NCBI RefSeq assembly: GCF_017896165.1
Contig: NZ_JAFCNB010000009.1
Coordinates: forward strand, 1-64,000
Length of the DNA stretch: 64,000 bases
From: Microbispora oryzae
Lineage (GTDB): Bacteria; Actinomycetota; Actinomycetes; Streptosporangiales; Streptosporangiaceae
Direction of reading: 5' to 3'
The notes under the pieces are model-generated. The model saw only the letters and a list, made by a program, of their open reading frames with translations. It ran no database searches and was not told the DNA's origin. Made by a program: the position numbers and the translations under genes. Each line of letters opens with the position of its first letter. Within the stretch, counting starts at the first letter, position 1. Positions 8,851-18,303 of the stretch are shown here, piece by piece.

Positions 8851-10276
8851 ACGGGCTGGCTGACGGCGACGGGCTGGGTGACGGTGAGGAGCTGGGTGAC
8901 GGCGACGGGCTGGGTGAGGGGCTGGGTGACGGTGAGGGGCTGGGCGTTGGCGAGGGGCACGGTGAAGCGCTGGGTGAGGGTGTGGGGCTGGGTGAGGGTG
9001 TGGGGCTGGGTGACGGTGTGGGGCTGGACGAGGGGGAGACGCTGGACGAGGGGGAGACGCTGGGCGAGGGGGAGACGCTGGGGGACACGGACGGGCTGGG
9101 TGTCGGCGACGGTGAAGGGCTGAACGAAGGGGAGGGGCACGGCGAGGGGCCGTCGGGCGACGAGGGCGACGGGCTGGCCGACGGGGTGACCCCCGGCCCG
9201 GATGGGCCCACGGGCGGGATCCGGATGATCAAATCGTCGCCGGGGCCCGCCGTCCCCCTGCCGTCGCGGTTGCTCGTCGCCACCCAGAGCCAGCCGTCCG
9301 GACCGACCGCCACGGTGCGCAGCCGGCCCGGCCTTTCCCGCAGCTCGGCCACCGGAGTGCCCACCCTGTTGCCGCCGCTGACCGGCACCGTCCACAGACG
9401 CTTACCGGCGAGGGCCGCGGCGAAGAGCGTGCTGTTGGCGTACGCCAGGCCGCTGGGGGACGCCTCGCTGTCGCTCCAGGTCACCAGGGGGTTCACGTAG
9501 CTCGGGTTGCCGCACATGCCCTCGCAGGCCGGCCAGCCGTAGTTGTGACCCGGCCGGATGTAGTTGATCTCATCTGTGGAGTTCTGACCGAGTTCCGTGG
9601 CGTACAGCAGGCCGGCCTTGTCCCAGGCGAGCCCCTGAACGTTGCTGTGGCCGTAGCTGTAGACCGGTGAGCCGGAGAACGGGTTGTCCGTGGGGACCGC
9701 GCCGTCGCGGGTGATGCGCAGGATCTTGCCGCCGAGGTTCGAGCTCTGGGCGTACGCGGGGTAGCCTGCGTCCCCCGTGGCCACGTACAGCATGCCGTCG
9801 GGGCCGAACGCGATGCGCCCGCCGTTGCGGAACTGGCCCCGCGGGATGCCGGCGAGGATCACCTGCTGGATCTGCGGAGCGCTGAGCCGGAACCGGACCA
9901 CCCGGTTGTCGGAGACGGAGCTGATGTACGCGTAGACCAACTGGTCCTGCGCGAAGGTGGGGGAGAGCGCGATGCCGAGCAGGCCCCCATCACCTGCGGG
10001 GTACACGTTCGGGACCGCGGCCACCTGTACGGGCGAAGAGCCGGGATACACCCGGGCGATGGTCGCGGTGTCGCGTTCGGAGACGAGGGCGCTGCCGTCG
10101 GGGAGGAAAGCCATGCCCCAGGGCACCCGCAGCCCCACAGTGGCGACCTGTGCCCGGGTGAAGTCGAACCCGCCCGTCTCCGCGCCCGCGGCGGCGGGCC
10201 GGGTCACGACGAGCGCCGTGGCGGCGATCACGGAGCAAATGACGATGGAGAGTGCCGAGGACAGGTGCTTGGGCAT
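8771..10276 (-). CDS. Secreted PQQ-dependent glucose/sorbosone-type dehydrogenase with Ser-Pro linker
   Basis: This exported six-bladed beta-propeller enzyme of the GSDH family (PF07995) oxidises sugars or related alcohols with PQQ. After a signal peptide (hydrophobic core, cleavage near AAAGAE) come family blocks: [70 protein letters not shown] and [15 protein letters not shown]. Past residue about 360 it becomes a long Pro-Ser linker. As read, the frame ends in an unrelated basic tail at 8771 and misses the CBM2 module encoded just downstream. I prefer the ATG at 10276, which has GGAG 6 nt upstream, over the GTG one codon earlier. With the frame restored the enzyme would be a polysaccharide-anchored oxidase. 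Confidence 0.85.
   Translation of the reverse strand: MPKHLSSALSIVICSVIAATALVVTRPAAAGAETGGFDFTRAQVATVGLRVPWGMAFLPDGSALVSERDTATIARVYPGSSPVQVAAVPNVYPAGDGGLLGIALSPTFAQDQLVYAYISSVSDNRVVRFRLSAPQIQQVILAGIPRGQFRNGGRIAFGPDGMLYVATGDAGYPAYAQSSNLGGKILRITRDGAVPTDNPFSGSPVYSYGHSNVQGLAWDKAGLLYATELGQNSTDEINYIRPGHNYGWPACEGMCGNPSYVNPLVTWSDSEASPSGLAYANSTLFAAALAGKRLWTVPVSGGNRVGTPVAELRERPGRLRTVAVGPDGWLWVATSNRDGRGTAGPGDDLIIRIPPVGPSGPGVTPSASPSPSSPDGPSPCPSPSFSPSPSPTPSPSVSPSVSPSPSVSPSSSVSPSSSPTPSPSPTPSPSPTPSPSASPCPSPTPSPSPSPSPSPSPSPSPSSSPSPSPSPSASPWPRWVRAPAKRRSGSFSSGRRPPGAN
8848..9185 (-). repeat. Low-complexity Pro-Ser linker repeat
   Basis: About 340 bp of degenerate 6- to 9-bp units encode alternating Pro and Ser (with some Thr, Ala, Val) in the dehydrogenase frame. 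The strong strand bias in C versus G opens long empty frames on both strands here. Such repeats are prone to slippage and to sequencing error, and the frame break that separates the CBM2 module lies at the left edge of this tract. Confidence 0.85.
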
Positions 10277-10564
10277 CACACGCTCCGGGGCGGGATGGGG
10301 CTACCGGCTCGTCCCCATCGAAAGCGCCGGCCGCGCCCAGGGCAATCATCGGGCGGGCACCCGCTCGCCGATCTGCGCGTACGTCGCCGGCCGCGCCCCG
10401 GGACGGGAAACTTTCACGACGTGGGTCGGCGGGCCGCCGGCGGCGGGGTCGGCGGGTCTCTGGCAAGGCCGGTGTGGGCCATACCCAAGCCCACCGATCG
10501 GCCGTGACGCTACAAATTCACACGATTACACACACAACTCGGGCATGCCTCGCGAATCGCCCTC

Positions 10565-11623
10565 TCACATCCGGGAGAGCGGAAGCCGGAGCGTGAACCG
10601 GGCGCCCCCGGTGCCGGTGTTCTCCGCGGTCAGGGTGCCGTTGTGGGCGTGGGCGATCTCCCGGGCGATGGCCAGGCCGAGGCCGGTGCTCTCCCGGCCG
10701 CCGGTCCGTCCGTCGTCGGCTCCGGCGAACCGCTCGAAGATCCGCTCCAGGTCGTTCACGGGGATCCCGGCTCCGTCGTCGCACACGGCGAGCTCGGCGA
10801 CCGCCCCCTGACCCTGCGCCGTCCGCACCTCCACCCGGACGGTGCGCGTCGCGTGCCGCTGGGCGTTGTCGAGCAGGTTGGTCAGCAGCCGGGCCAGCCG
10901 GATCCGGCAGCCCCGCACGAACGTGCCCCGTTCGAGGCACAGCCGTACGGGAAGCGGGTCGGCGCGCCGGGCGACCTCCTCCCTGGCCAGGTGAGACAGG
11001 TCGACCAGTTCGTCGCCGCCGGGCCTGCCCCCCTCCAGGGCCGCGAGCAGCAGCAGGTCGCCGATGATCGCCTGGAGCCGGTCGACGTCGCTCAGCGCCT
11101 TGTCGATCAAGCCGGGGAGCAGAGCGGGGTCCGGCCGCAGCCGCGCCTCCTCCAGGCGGACGCGCAGCCCCGCGAGAGGGGTGCGCAGCTCGTGGGAGAC
11201 GTCGGCGGTGAAGCGGCGATGGCGGGCGAGCAGCCGTTCCGAGTGCCTCTTCGTTCTCTCCAGCGCTTCGAAGGTGTCGTTGATCGTGACGGCGAGGCGG
11301 GAGACCTCGTCGTCCCCCCGCGGCACGGGCACCCGCCCGCCGAGGTCGTCGCCGTCGACCGAGGCGAGCGCGGTGCGGACGGCGTCGATCCGCGCCTTCA
11401 GGCGGCCGGTGACCCGCCACACCGTCCACGCGGACAGACCCGCGAGCGCGCTCGCCTGGACGAGGGCGGGGCGTGGACTCCACCCGAAGGGGACCACGCC
11501 CGCTCGTGAGCAGGCGAGCGCGAGGAAGAGTGCCGCCGGTACGGCGATCAGCGGAGTCATCCACGGCCGGATCGACCGGGGTAGAAGCCGGGGACGGGGG
11601 ATGGTGAGGATCTTGGCGCGCAC
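10565..11623 (-). CDS. Orphan sensor histidine kinase
   Basis: This 352-aa membrane kinase has two hydrophobic helices (about residues 22-40 and 52-70) with only a very short loop between them, then a HAMP-like linker, a HisKA dimerisation domain with phospho-acceptor His144 in DVSHELRTPL, and a HATPase domain with N-box LLTNLLDNAQRHA, DDGAGI and GLGLAIAREI. With almost no extracellular domain it may sense events in the membrane. The GTG start at 11623 follows GGAGG at 4 nt spacing. No response regulator is adjacent: the neighbours are the secreted dehydrogenase and a LuxR/ATPase regulator that has no receiver domain. Its partner is therefore unknown. Confidence 0.9.
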   Translation of the reverse strand: MRAKILTIPRPRLLPRSIRPWMTPLIAVPAALFLALACSRAGVVPFGWSPRPALVQASALAGLSAWTVWRVTGRLKARIDAVRTALASVDGDDLGGRVPVPRGDDEVSRLAVTINDTFEALERTKRHSERLLARHRRFTADVSHELRTPLAGLRVRLEEARLRPDPALLPGLIDKALSDVDRLQAIIGDLLLLAALEGGRPGGDELVDLSHLAREEVARRADPLPVRLCLERGTFVRGCRIRLARLLTNLLDNAQRHATRTVRVEVRTAQGQGAVAELAVCDDGAGIPVNDLERIFERFAGADDGRTGGRESTGLGLAIAREIAHAHNGTLTAENTGTGGARFTLRLPLSRM

Positions 11624-11841
11624 GGGACCTCCTCGTCATTCGGGCCGGTTCGCGCGGGCCGCCGGCGCCGCTGCCGGCTCGCGCCCGCCTCCTCCGCGGG
11701 GCGGAGGGCGGCGGATGAACAGTCTGACCGGGGCGCGCGGCCGGGCACATCACACATCCGGAGGAGATCGGCCTGCGCGTTCCCGCCGGTCAACGGTGGC
11801 GGGGCGGGGGGATCGACAGGCCCGCCGCCTAGACTCGAAGG

Positions 11842-14703
11842 GTGGCGGACGCTTCTTCGCACGCATGGGCGGCCACGCGAGGGCTCGACTCCGAGGTGTC
11901 GTCCTGGCCGGGTTGGCGGGGGCGGGCGCGCGAGTGGAGTCTCGTCGTGGAGGCGCTGCGCGCCGCCCGCGACGGCCAGGGCTCCGTCGTGCTGGTGGAG
12001 GGATCGGCGGGGACGGGGAAGAGCGTCCTGCTCGCCCGGGCGGCCGACACTGCGACGTGCGCGGGATTTCCGACGGGCCGGGGCGCCGCCGACGAGCTCG
12101 ACCTCGCCCCCCTCAGCCCGCTGAGAGACGCGATACGGCAGATCACCGGCGTGGTGGAGACCGATGTCGCGGAGCGGGGCCCGATGCCGGTCGATCTGCG
12201 GCTCGCCGCGGTGCGGCGGCTGACGGAGCCGCTGGAGAAGCGGGCGGCCGAAGGCCCGGTGCTGGTCGCCCTCGACGACCTGCAGTGGGCCGATCCGCTG
12301 ACGTTGCTGGCGCTGCGGTGCATGACCCTGGATCTCGGGGCGTACCCGTGCGTGTGGGTCCTGTCGCGCGCCTCCGGCCCCGTTCCCGGCTCCACCCTCG
12401 ACCGCCTGTACGGCCGCCTGGAGCGCGACGGCGCTCCGCGGATCACGCTGGGGGCGCTGGACGAGCGGGCGGTGGCCGAGGTCGTCGCCGACGTCCTGGG
12501 CGCCGAACCTGAGCCCGACCTCCTCGCGGTGGCGGCGCTGGCCGAGGGCAACCCGTTCCGGCTGGTGGAGATCCTCGACCGGGTGAAGTCGGACGGAGCG
12601 ATCGAGGTGAGCGGCGGCCGTGCCCGGATGGCGTCGGAGCCGCGGACCGGCGTCCGGACGATCCTGCGGCGGCGCATCGACGGCCTCTCCCCGCCGGCGC
12701 GCGAGCTCGTCCAGGCGGCGGCGGTCCTGGGCCGGACGTTCGCCGTGGCGGATGTGGCGGCGCTGCTCGGCCGGCCGGCCGGCGCCCTGACGGGAGCGCT
12801 GGACGAGGCGGTGTCCGCGGGTCTCCTGCTCACCGGGCCGGACCAGATGTCCTTCAGGCACGAGCTGCTGCGCGGCGCGGTGACCGAGACGCTGTCGCCG
12901 CCGATCCGGCTGGCGCTGCACCGGGAGGCCGGGCAGATGCTGCTCGACAGCCGCGGCTCCGCCGTGCCGGCCGCCCCGCACCTCATCCTGAGCGCGCGCC
13001 CCGGTGACGTGCGGGCCATCAGGGGACTCGACCGGGCGGCCGCCGAGGTGCTCTCGTTCTCGCCGCAGACCGCCGTCGACCTGTCCACGCGCGCACTGGA
13101 GATCAGCGACCCAGCCGACCCCGACCGGTGGGAGCGCGTCGCCGTCGCGGTCCACGCCCTGACCGTCACCGGCCGGTCACCGGAGGCGATCCGGCTCGCC
13201 CACGAGTCGCTCGTGTCGGCCCCGCCCGCCGCGGCGCCGCGGCTGCGCTGCGCGCTCGCCTACGCGCTGCTGCTGAGCGGCCGGCCCTCCGAGGCCGTCG
13301 CAGAGGCGGAGCGCGTGCTCGCCGCCGGGGAGGGCGTTCCCGGCGAGCTGCGCGGGGTGGCCGAGTCGGCCCTCTACCTCGGGCTGCTCGCCCTCGGCCG
13401 GTTCTGGACCGGGCGGCGCCGGGCGGAGGCCGCCCTGGCCGATCCGGCGCGGTGCGGCGACACCGCCCTGGCCGGCGCCCACCTGCTGCTCGCGCAGTGC
13501 GCCCTGGCCGACGGGAAGGTCGCCGATTCGTTCGAACACGTGAACGAGGCCGTGCGGATCGCGAGCACCGGGTCGGTGGAACCCGTCGAACGGCCGTATC
13601 CGCGGATGCTGCTGTACAAGAACCACAAGTTCATGGGGCGGTACGACGAGGCGGAACTGGCCCTGCGGGCCTTCACCCAGGAGATCGAGCGGCTCGGGCA
13701 GTATGTCCACTCCCCGCAGCCGTCGTTCTTCCGCGCCGGCCTGAGCCTGGCCGCCGGGCGCCTCGACGACGCCGTGACGGAGGCGCAGGAAGGCCTGCTG
13801 TTCAGCGAGGAGCTGGGCGGGAACGGCTGCGACCTCGCGGGGCTCTACGTGCTGGCGGTCGTGGCGGTGCGCCGGGGCGATCTCGACACCGCGGCCCGGT
13901 ATGTCGACCGGTGGCGCACCGCGCACACGGACCGGGAGATCCTGCACGGCGCGGCGTGGGGACGATGGGCCAGGGCGGTGGTCGCGGAGGCGAGAGGAGA
14001 TCTCCACGGCGCGATGGACCTGCTCCATCCCGTCCACACCGACGCCAGGGAGCTGAGGTGGACCCTCGTCGTGGAGCCGCTCACCGCGGGATGGCTGACC
14101 AGGCTGGCGCTGGCCGCCGGCGACCGGCGCCGGGCGGAACAGGTGGCGCGCGCCGCCGAGGCCCTGGCGCGGGACAACGCGGCCTACCCGGCGCTCGCCG
14201 CCGCGGCGGACCACGCCCGCGGCCTGGTCGAGGCCGATCCGGAGGCGCTGGAGCGGGCCGCGGACGCGCACCCCGACCCGTGGGGCCGGGCCTCGGCCGC
14301 CGAGGACCTCGGGGTCGCGCTGATCGGGGACTGCGATCAACGGGCCGCCCGGGCGCTGGAGCGGGCGCTCGACGGTTACGAGGGGATGGGCGCCCTGCGG
14401 GACGCGGCCCGTGTCCGGGCGCGGCTGCGGGCGCTGGGCGTCCACCGCCGTCACTGGACCACGGCCGAACGGCCGAACGAGGGCTGGGAGAGCCTGACCG
14501 GCACCGAGCGCGCGGTCGCGGCCCTGGTCGCCGAGGGACTCACCAACCGGCAGGCGGCCGCCCGGATGTTCCTGTCGCCGCACACCGTGTCGACCCACCT
14601 GCGGCACATCTTCGCCAAGCTCGGCATCGCGTCGCGGGTGGAGCTGGCCCGGCTGGCCGCCGAGCGGCGGCTGGCCGAGCCCGGGGGAGACGGCGACGCG
14701 TAG
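11842..14703 (+). CDS. LuxR-family regulator with AAA/STAND ATPase domain (LAL type)
   Basis: This large 953-aa regulator of the MalT/LAL kind has an N-terminal AAA ATPase with Walker A GSAGTGKS at residues 54-61 and Walker B VLVALDDLQWAD near 135-146. A long helical, TPR-like middle (about 400-850) is followed by a C-terminal LuxR helix-turn-helix (LTGTERAVAALVAEGLTNRQAAARMFLSP... region, last 65 residues). Such proteins bind an inducer and ATP, oligomerise and activate promoters; several control secondary metabolism or sugar genes. Nothing near it looks like a biosynthetic cluster. The GTG at 11842 has a GAAGG only 1 nt away, so the exact start is uncertain. It is divergent from the histidine kinase, 218 bp apart. 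Confidence 0.9.
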   Translation: MADASSHAWAATRGLDSEVSSWPGWRGRAREWSLVVEALRAARDGQGSVVLVEGSAGTGKSVLLARAADTATCAGFPTGRGAADELDLAPLSPLRDAIRQITGVVETDVAERGPMPVDLRLAAVRRLTEPLEKRAAEGPVLVALDDLQWADPLTLLALRCMTLDLGAYPCVWVLSRASGPVPGSTLDRLYGRLERDGAPRITLGALDERAVAEVVADVLGAEPEPDLLAVAALAEGNPFRLVEILDRVKSDGAIEVSGGRARMASEPRTGVRTILRRRIDGLSPPARELVQAAAVLGRTFAVADVAALLGRPAGALTGALDEAVSAGLLLTGPDQMSFRHELLRGAVTETLSPPIRLALHREAGQMLLDSRGSAVPAAPHLILSARPGDVRAIRGLDRAAAEVLSFSPQTAVDLSTRALEISDPADPDRWERVAVAVHALTVTGRSPEAIRLAHESLVSAPPAAAPRLRCALAYALLLSGRPSEAVAEAERVLAAGEGVPGELRGVAESALYLGLLALGRFWTGRRRAEAALADPARCGDTALAGAHLLLAQCALADGKVADSFEHVNEAVRIASTGSVEPVERPYPRMLLYKNHKFMGRYDEAELALRAFTQEIERLGQYVHSPQPSFFRAGLSLAAGRLDDAVTEAQEGLLFSEELGGNGCDLAGLYVLAVVAVRRGDLDTAARYVDRWRTAHTDREILHGAAWGRWARAVVAEARGDLHGAMDLLHPVHTDARELRWTLVVEPLTAGWLTRLALAAGDRRRAEQVARAAEALARDNAAYPALAAAADHARGLVEADPEALERAADAHPDPWGRASAAEDLGVALIGDCDQRAARALERALDGYEGMGALRDAARVRARLRALGVHRRHWTTAERPNEGWESLTGTERAVAALVAEGLTNRQAAARMFLSPHTVSTHLRHIFAKLGIASRVELARLAAERRLAEPGGDGDA

Positions 14704-14773
14704 CGCCGTCGCGGCGCCACGCGTCACCCGTGTCACACCAGGTCGCCCCGGGTCACCTGTCCGGGACGGCGGG

Positions 14774-16882
14774 TCAGCCGGCCGGTACGGACGCGACCCC
14801 GGGCTCCAGGAAGCGGGAGCCGGTGACCTCCGCCGAGATGCCGGTCCGGTCGAGGTACGGCGTGATGCCGCCCGTGTGGAACGGCCACCCGGCGCCGAGG
14901 ATCATGCACAGGTCGATGTCCTGCGGCGCGGCCACCACGCCCTCGTCCAGCATGACGCGGACCTCCTGGGCCAGCGCCCGCAGCGCCCGCAGCCGGACCT
15001 CCTCGCCCGTGGAGGGGCTCGGCCCGCCCTCGAACAGCGCCCTCGCCTCGGGGTCGATCTGGAAGTCGGCCCCGTAGACGCCGGGCTTGCCGGCCGCGAC
15101 CAGCTTCGCCAGGTTCTCCGAGACACCGAACCGGCCGGGGAACGCCGCGTGCAGCGTCTCCGCCACGTGCAGCGCGACGGCCGGGCCGACGAGCTGCAGC
15201 AGCGCGAACGGCGTCATCGGCAGCCCGAGCCCGTCGAGCGCGTGGTCGGCCACCTCCAGCGGGGTGCCCTCGTCGACCGCGGCCGTGACCTCGCCCATGA
15301 AGCGGGTGAGCAGCCGGTTGACCACGAAGGCGGGCGCGTCCTTGACCAGCACGCACGACTTCTTCAGCGTCGCGCCGACGGCGAAGGCGGTCGCCAGCGT
15401 CGCCTCGCCGGTCGCCGCGCCGCGGACGATCTCAAGCAGCGGGAGCACGGCGACGGGGTTGAAGAAGTGGAAGCCGACGACCCGCTCGGGATGCCGCAGC
15501 CCGGACGCCATCTCGGTCACCGACAGCGACGAGGTGTTGGTCGCGAGCACGCAGGTCTCCGGGACGACCTCCTCGACCTCGGCGAGGACCTTCCGCTTGA
15601 CGTCCATGTCCTCGAAGACGGCCTCGATGACGAAGTCGGCGTCGGCGAACGCGTCCTTGGTCAGCGACCCCGTCACCAGCCCCTTGAGCCGGTTGGCCTG
15701 GTCTCCGGTGATCCGGCCCTTCGCCAGCAGCCGGTCGACCTCGCCGTGCACGTAGCCGACGCCCTTGTCCAGCCGGGCCCGGTCGAGGTCGGTCAGCACG
15801 ACGGGCACCTCGAGCCGGCGCGCGAACAGCAGCGCGAGCTGCGAGGCCATCAGCCCGGCGCCCACCACGCCGACCTTGGTGACCGGGCGGGCCAGCGACC
15901 TGTCCGGCGCGCCCGCCGGCCGCTTGGCCCGGCGCTGCACCAGGTCGAACGCGTACAGACCGGCTCGCAGCTCGTCGCCCATCAGCAGGTCGGCCAGCGC
16001 CTCGTCCTCGGCGGCGAAGCCCTCGTCGCGCGAGGCGGTGCGGGCGAGGGCCACGAGGTCGAGCGCCCGGTACGGCGCGGGGGACGCGCCGCGCAGTTTC
16101 AGGTCGACGAGCGTCCGGGCCTGCCCGATCACCGCGTCCCAGTCGTCCGCGGTGTGGTCATGGCGCTCGACCGTCACCTCGCCGCGTATCACCCGGGCCG
16201 CCCAGCGCAGCGACTCCTCCAGGAAGTCGGCCGGCTCGAACGTCGCGTCCGCCACGCCCAGCTCGTACGCCTCCCGCCCTTTGATCATGCGGTTCTGCGA
16301 CAGCGGGTTCTCGATGATGAGCTTGAGCGCCTTCTCCGGCCCGATCAGGCGGGGCAGCAGCTGGGTGCCGCCCCACCCGGGCACCAGGCCGAGGAAGCAC
16401 TCCGGCAGCGCGACGGCCGGGACCCCCGACGAGATCGTCCGGTAGGTGCAGTGCAGCGCGATCTCCAGGCCGCCGCCCATCGCCGCGCCGTTGACGAACG
16501 CGAACGACGGCACAGGCAGCTCGCCCAGGCGGCGGAACACGTGGTGCCCGAGGGCCCCGATCGCCAGCGCCTCCTCGCGGGTGGCGACCGCGCCCACCCC
16601 CTTCAGGTCGGCGCCCACGGCGAAGATGAACGGCTTGCCGACCACGCCGACGGCGGCCAGGTCCGACCTCGCCGCGACGCCGTCGAGCGCCTCGTCGAGG
16701 GACAGCAGGCCGCTCGGGCCGAACGTGTTCGGCTTGGTGTGGTCGTGGCCGTTGTCCAGGGTGATCAAAGCCATGACGCCGGCGCCGTAGGGGAGCTCGA
16801 CGTCCCGGACGAGGGCCTTCGTGACGACCTCGTCGGTGTGCCCGCCGGTCAGCGTCGACTTCAACGTCTCGATGTCGCTCAT
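14774..16882 (-). CDS. fadB: Fatty acid beta-oxidation multifunctional protein (enoyl-CoA hydratase / 3-hydroxyacyl-CoA dehydrogenase)
   Basis: This 702-aa alpha-subunit of the beta-oxidation complex hydrates trans-2-enoyl-CoA and oxidises the 3-hydroxyacyl-CoA with NAD. The N-terminal crotonase half includes GADLKGV, VNGAAMGGGLEIALHC and PECFLGLVPGWGGTQLLPRLIG with its catalytic Glu. The C-terminal half has the Rossmann motif KVGVVGAGLMASQLA and the dehydrogenase block GFHFFNPVAVLPLLEIV, followed by the NRLLTRF hinge. The ATG at 16882 overlaps the thiolase stop codon (ATGA) and has GGGAG 8 nt upstream. An upstream in-frame ATG at 16930 lies inside the thiolase gene. With fadA this is a complete two-gene thiolytic module. 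Confidence 0.95.
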   Translation of the reverse strand: MSDIETLKSTLTGGHTDEVVTKALVRDVELPYGAGVMALITLDNGHDHTKPNTFGPSGLLSLDEALDGVAARSDLAAVGVVGKPFIFAVGADLKGVGAVATREEALAIGALGHHVFRRLGELPVPSFAFVNGAAMGGGLEIALHCTYRTISSGVPAVALPECFLGLVPGWGGTQLLPRLIGPEKALKLIIENPLSQNRMIKGREAYELGVADATFEPADFLEESLRWAARVIRGEVTVERHDHTADDWDAVIGQARTLVDLKLRGASPAPYRALDLVALARTASRDEGFAAEDEALADLLMGDELRAGLYAFDLVQRRAKRPAGAPDRSLARPVTKVGVVGAGLMASQLALLFARRLEVPVVLTDLDRARLDKGVGYVHGEVDRLLAKGRITGDQANRLKGLVTGSLTKDAFADADFVIEAVFEDMDVKRKVLAEVEEVVPETCVLATNTSSLSVTEMASGLRHPERVVGFHFFNPVAVLPLLEIVRGAATGEATLATAFAVGATLKKSCVLVKDAPAFVVNRLLTRFMGEVTAAVDEGTPLEVADHALDGLGLPMTPFALLQLVGPAVALHVAETLHAAFPGRFGVSENLAKLVAAGKPGVYGADFQIDPEARALFEGGPSPSTGEEVRLRALRALAQEVRVMLDEGVVAAPQDIDLCMILGAGWPFHTGGITPYLDRTGISAEVTGSRFLEPGVASVPAG

Positions 16883-18063
16883 GCGAGGTTCTCCCAGATG
16901 ACGGTGCCGCCCATGCCCATTCCGACGCACATCGTGGTGATCCCGTAGCGGACGTCAGGACGCTCGCCGAACTCCCTGGACAACTGGGTCATCAGCCGGA
17001 CGCCGGAGGACGCCAGGGGATGGCCGAACGCGATCGCGCCGCCGTACGGGTTCACCCGGGAGTCGTCGTCGGCGATGCCGAAGTGCTCCAGGAAGGCGAG
17101 CACCTGGACGGCGAACGCCTCGTTGATCTCGATCAGCCCGATGTCGCCGATCGACAGCCCGGCGAGGCGGAGCGCCCGCTCCGTCGAGGGGATCGGCCCG
17201 ACGCCCATGACCTCCGGGTCGACGCCCGCGAAGGCATAGGAGACCAGCCGCATGCGCGGGGTCAGGCCCAGCTCCGCGGCCACCTCCTCGGCGGCCACGA
17301 CGCAGCCGGTGGCGCCGTCGTTGATGCCGGAGGCGTTGCCCGCGGTGACCCGGCCGTGCGCCCGGAACGGGGTCTTCAGCGCGCGCAGGCCCTCCATGCT
17401 GGTGCCGGGGCGCGGCGCCTCGTCGGCCGTGGCGAGCCCCCACCCCTCGGCGGCCTTGCGGGTCGCCGTCGGCACCAGGTCGCGCTGGATCCACCCGTCG
17501 GCGTACGCCTTGGCGGCCTTCTCCTGGGAGGCCACCGCGTAGGCGTCGGCCCGCTCCTTGGTGATGGTGGGGTAGCGGTCGTGCAGGTTTTCCGCCGTCA
17601 TGCCCATGACCAGGGCCGATCCGTCGACCAGCCGCTCGGACAGGAAACGCGGGTTGGGGTCGACGCCCTCGCCCATCGGGTGACGGCCCATGTGCTCGAC
17701 GCCGCCCGCGACGGCCACGTCGTACGCGCCGAAGGAGATGCCGCCCGCGACCGTCGTCACAGCGGTCATCGCGCCCGCGCACATGCGGTCGATCGCGTAG
17801 CCGGGCACCGACTTCGGCAGGCCGGCGAGCACGGCGGCGGACCGGCCGATGGTCAGGCCCTGGTCGCCGATCTGGGTGGTGGCGGCGATGGCCACCTCGT
17901 CCACCCGCTCCGGCGGGAGGCTCGGGTTGCGCCGCATCAACTCGCGGATGACGCGGACTACCAGGTCGTCGGCACGCGTCTCGGCGTACAGGCCCTTCGG
18001 GCCCGACTTGCCGAAAGGCGTCCGAACGCCGTCGACGAAGACGACTTCACGAGACGCAGGCAC
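16879..18063 (-). CDS. fadA: Acetyl-CoA acyltransferase (thiolase)
   Basis: This 394-aa thiolase is the beta-subunit of beta-oxidation and cleaves 3-ketoacyl-CoA with CoA. The nucleophilic Cys is in DRMCAGAMTAV (about residue 95); the other catalytic residues are in INEAFAVQ, GGAIAFGHPLASSG (His) and MCVGMGMGG (Cys) near the C-terminus. The order fadA then fadB, with a 4-nt stop/start overlap, indicates translational coupling and stoichiometric synthesis. The GTG start at 18063 follows TAGGAG with 7 nt spacing. The upstream region carries three copies of an operator-like motif, the first touching the RBS, so expression is probably repressed by a fatty-acid-responsive regulator that is not encoded here. 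Confidence 0.95.
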   Translation of the reverse strand: MPASREVVFVDGVRTPFGKSGPKGLYAETRADDLVVRVIRELMRRNPSLPPERVDEVAIAATTQIGDQGLTIGRSAAVLAGLPKSVPGYAIDRMCAGAMTAVTTVAGGISFGAYDVAVAGGVEHMGRHPMGEGVDPNPRFLSERLVDGSALVMGMTAENLHDRYPTITKERADAYAVASQEKAAKAYADGWIQRDLVPTATRKAAEGWGLATADEAPRPGTSMEGLRALKTPFRAHGRVTAGNASGINDGATGCVVAAEEVAAELGLTPRMRLVSYAFAGVDPEVMGVGPIPSTERALRLAGLSIGDIGLIEINEAFAVQVLAFLEHFGIADDDSRVNPYGGAIAFGHPLASSGVRLMTQLSREFGERPDVRYGITTMCVGMGMGGTVIWENLA

Positions 18064-18073
18064 GGGTTCGCTC

Positions 18074-18177
18074 CTACTTGTCGGTAGCTTCCGGCTCTCT
18101 ATGCTACTGGTCGGTAACCGGTCCTGCGATCAGCGGGCCCGCCGCGCTTTGTGAGTGATCGTTAACCGGTCGGCAAC
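18074..18177. promoter_or_regulatory. Three operator-like repeats upstream of fadAB
   Basis: Three 15-bp elements share the core ctactGGTCGGTAAC: 18074-18088 (ctacttgtcggtagc), 18104-18118 (ctactggtcggtaac) and 18163-18177 (taaccggtcggcaac). The third, extended to GTTAACCGGTCGGCAAC, is close to a palindrome centred on ACCGGT. Start-to-start distances are 30 and 59 bp. The pattern is that of TetR-type operators known upstream of actinobacterial fatty-acid genes; which protein binds is inference. Confidence 0.55.
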
Positions 18178-18303
18178 TGGGATGAATCAGTACATGTCCC
18201 CGGCGACGATCTCATTCGGGATGCAACCCCTCAAATCCCAAGAATCACTCCTCTAGCTCTCGCCAGCGGATTTCTTGGGGCATTGCACTCGGAGAAATAA
18301 CCA

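Noticed and set aside
8860-9180. CRISPR-like or minisatellite array
   Set aside because: Units are degenerate, in coding register for Pro-Ser, and there are no spacers.
8310-9500. Plus-strand 396-codon frame and its neighbours across the Ser-Pro linker
   Set aside because: It reads the complement of the low-complexity repeat (repeating Gly, Asp, Glu, Leu), spans the end of the LysE gene and has no family match; it is a shadow of the dehydrogenase gene.
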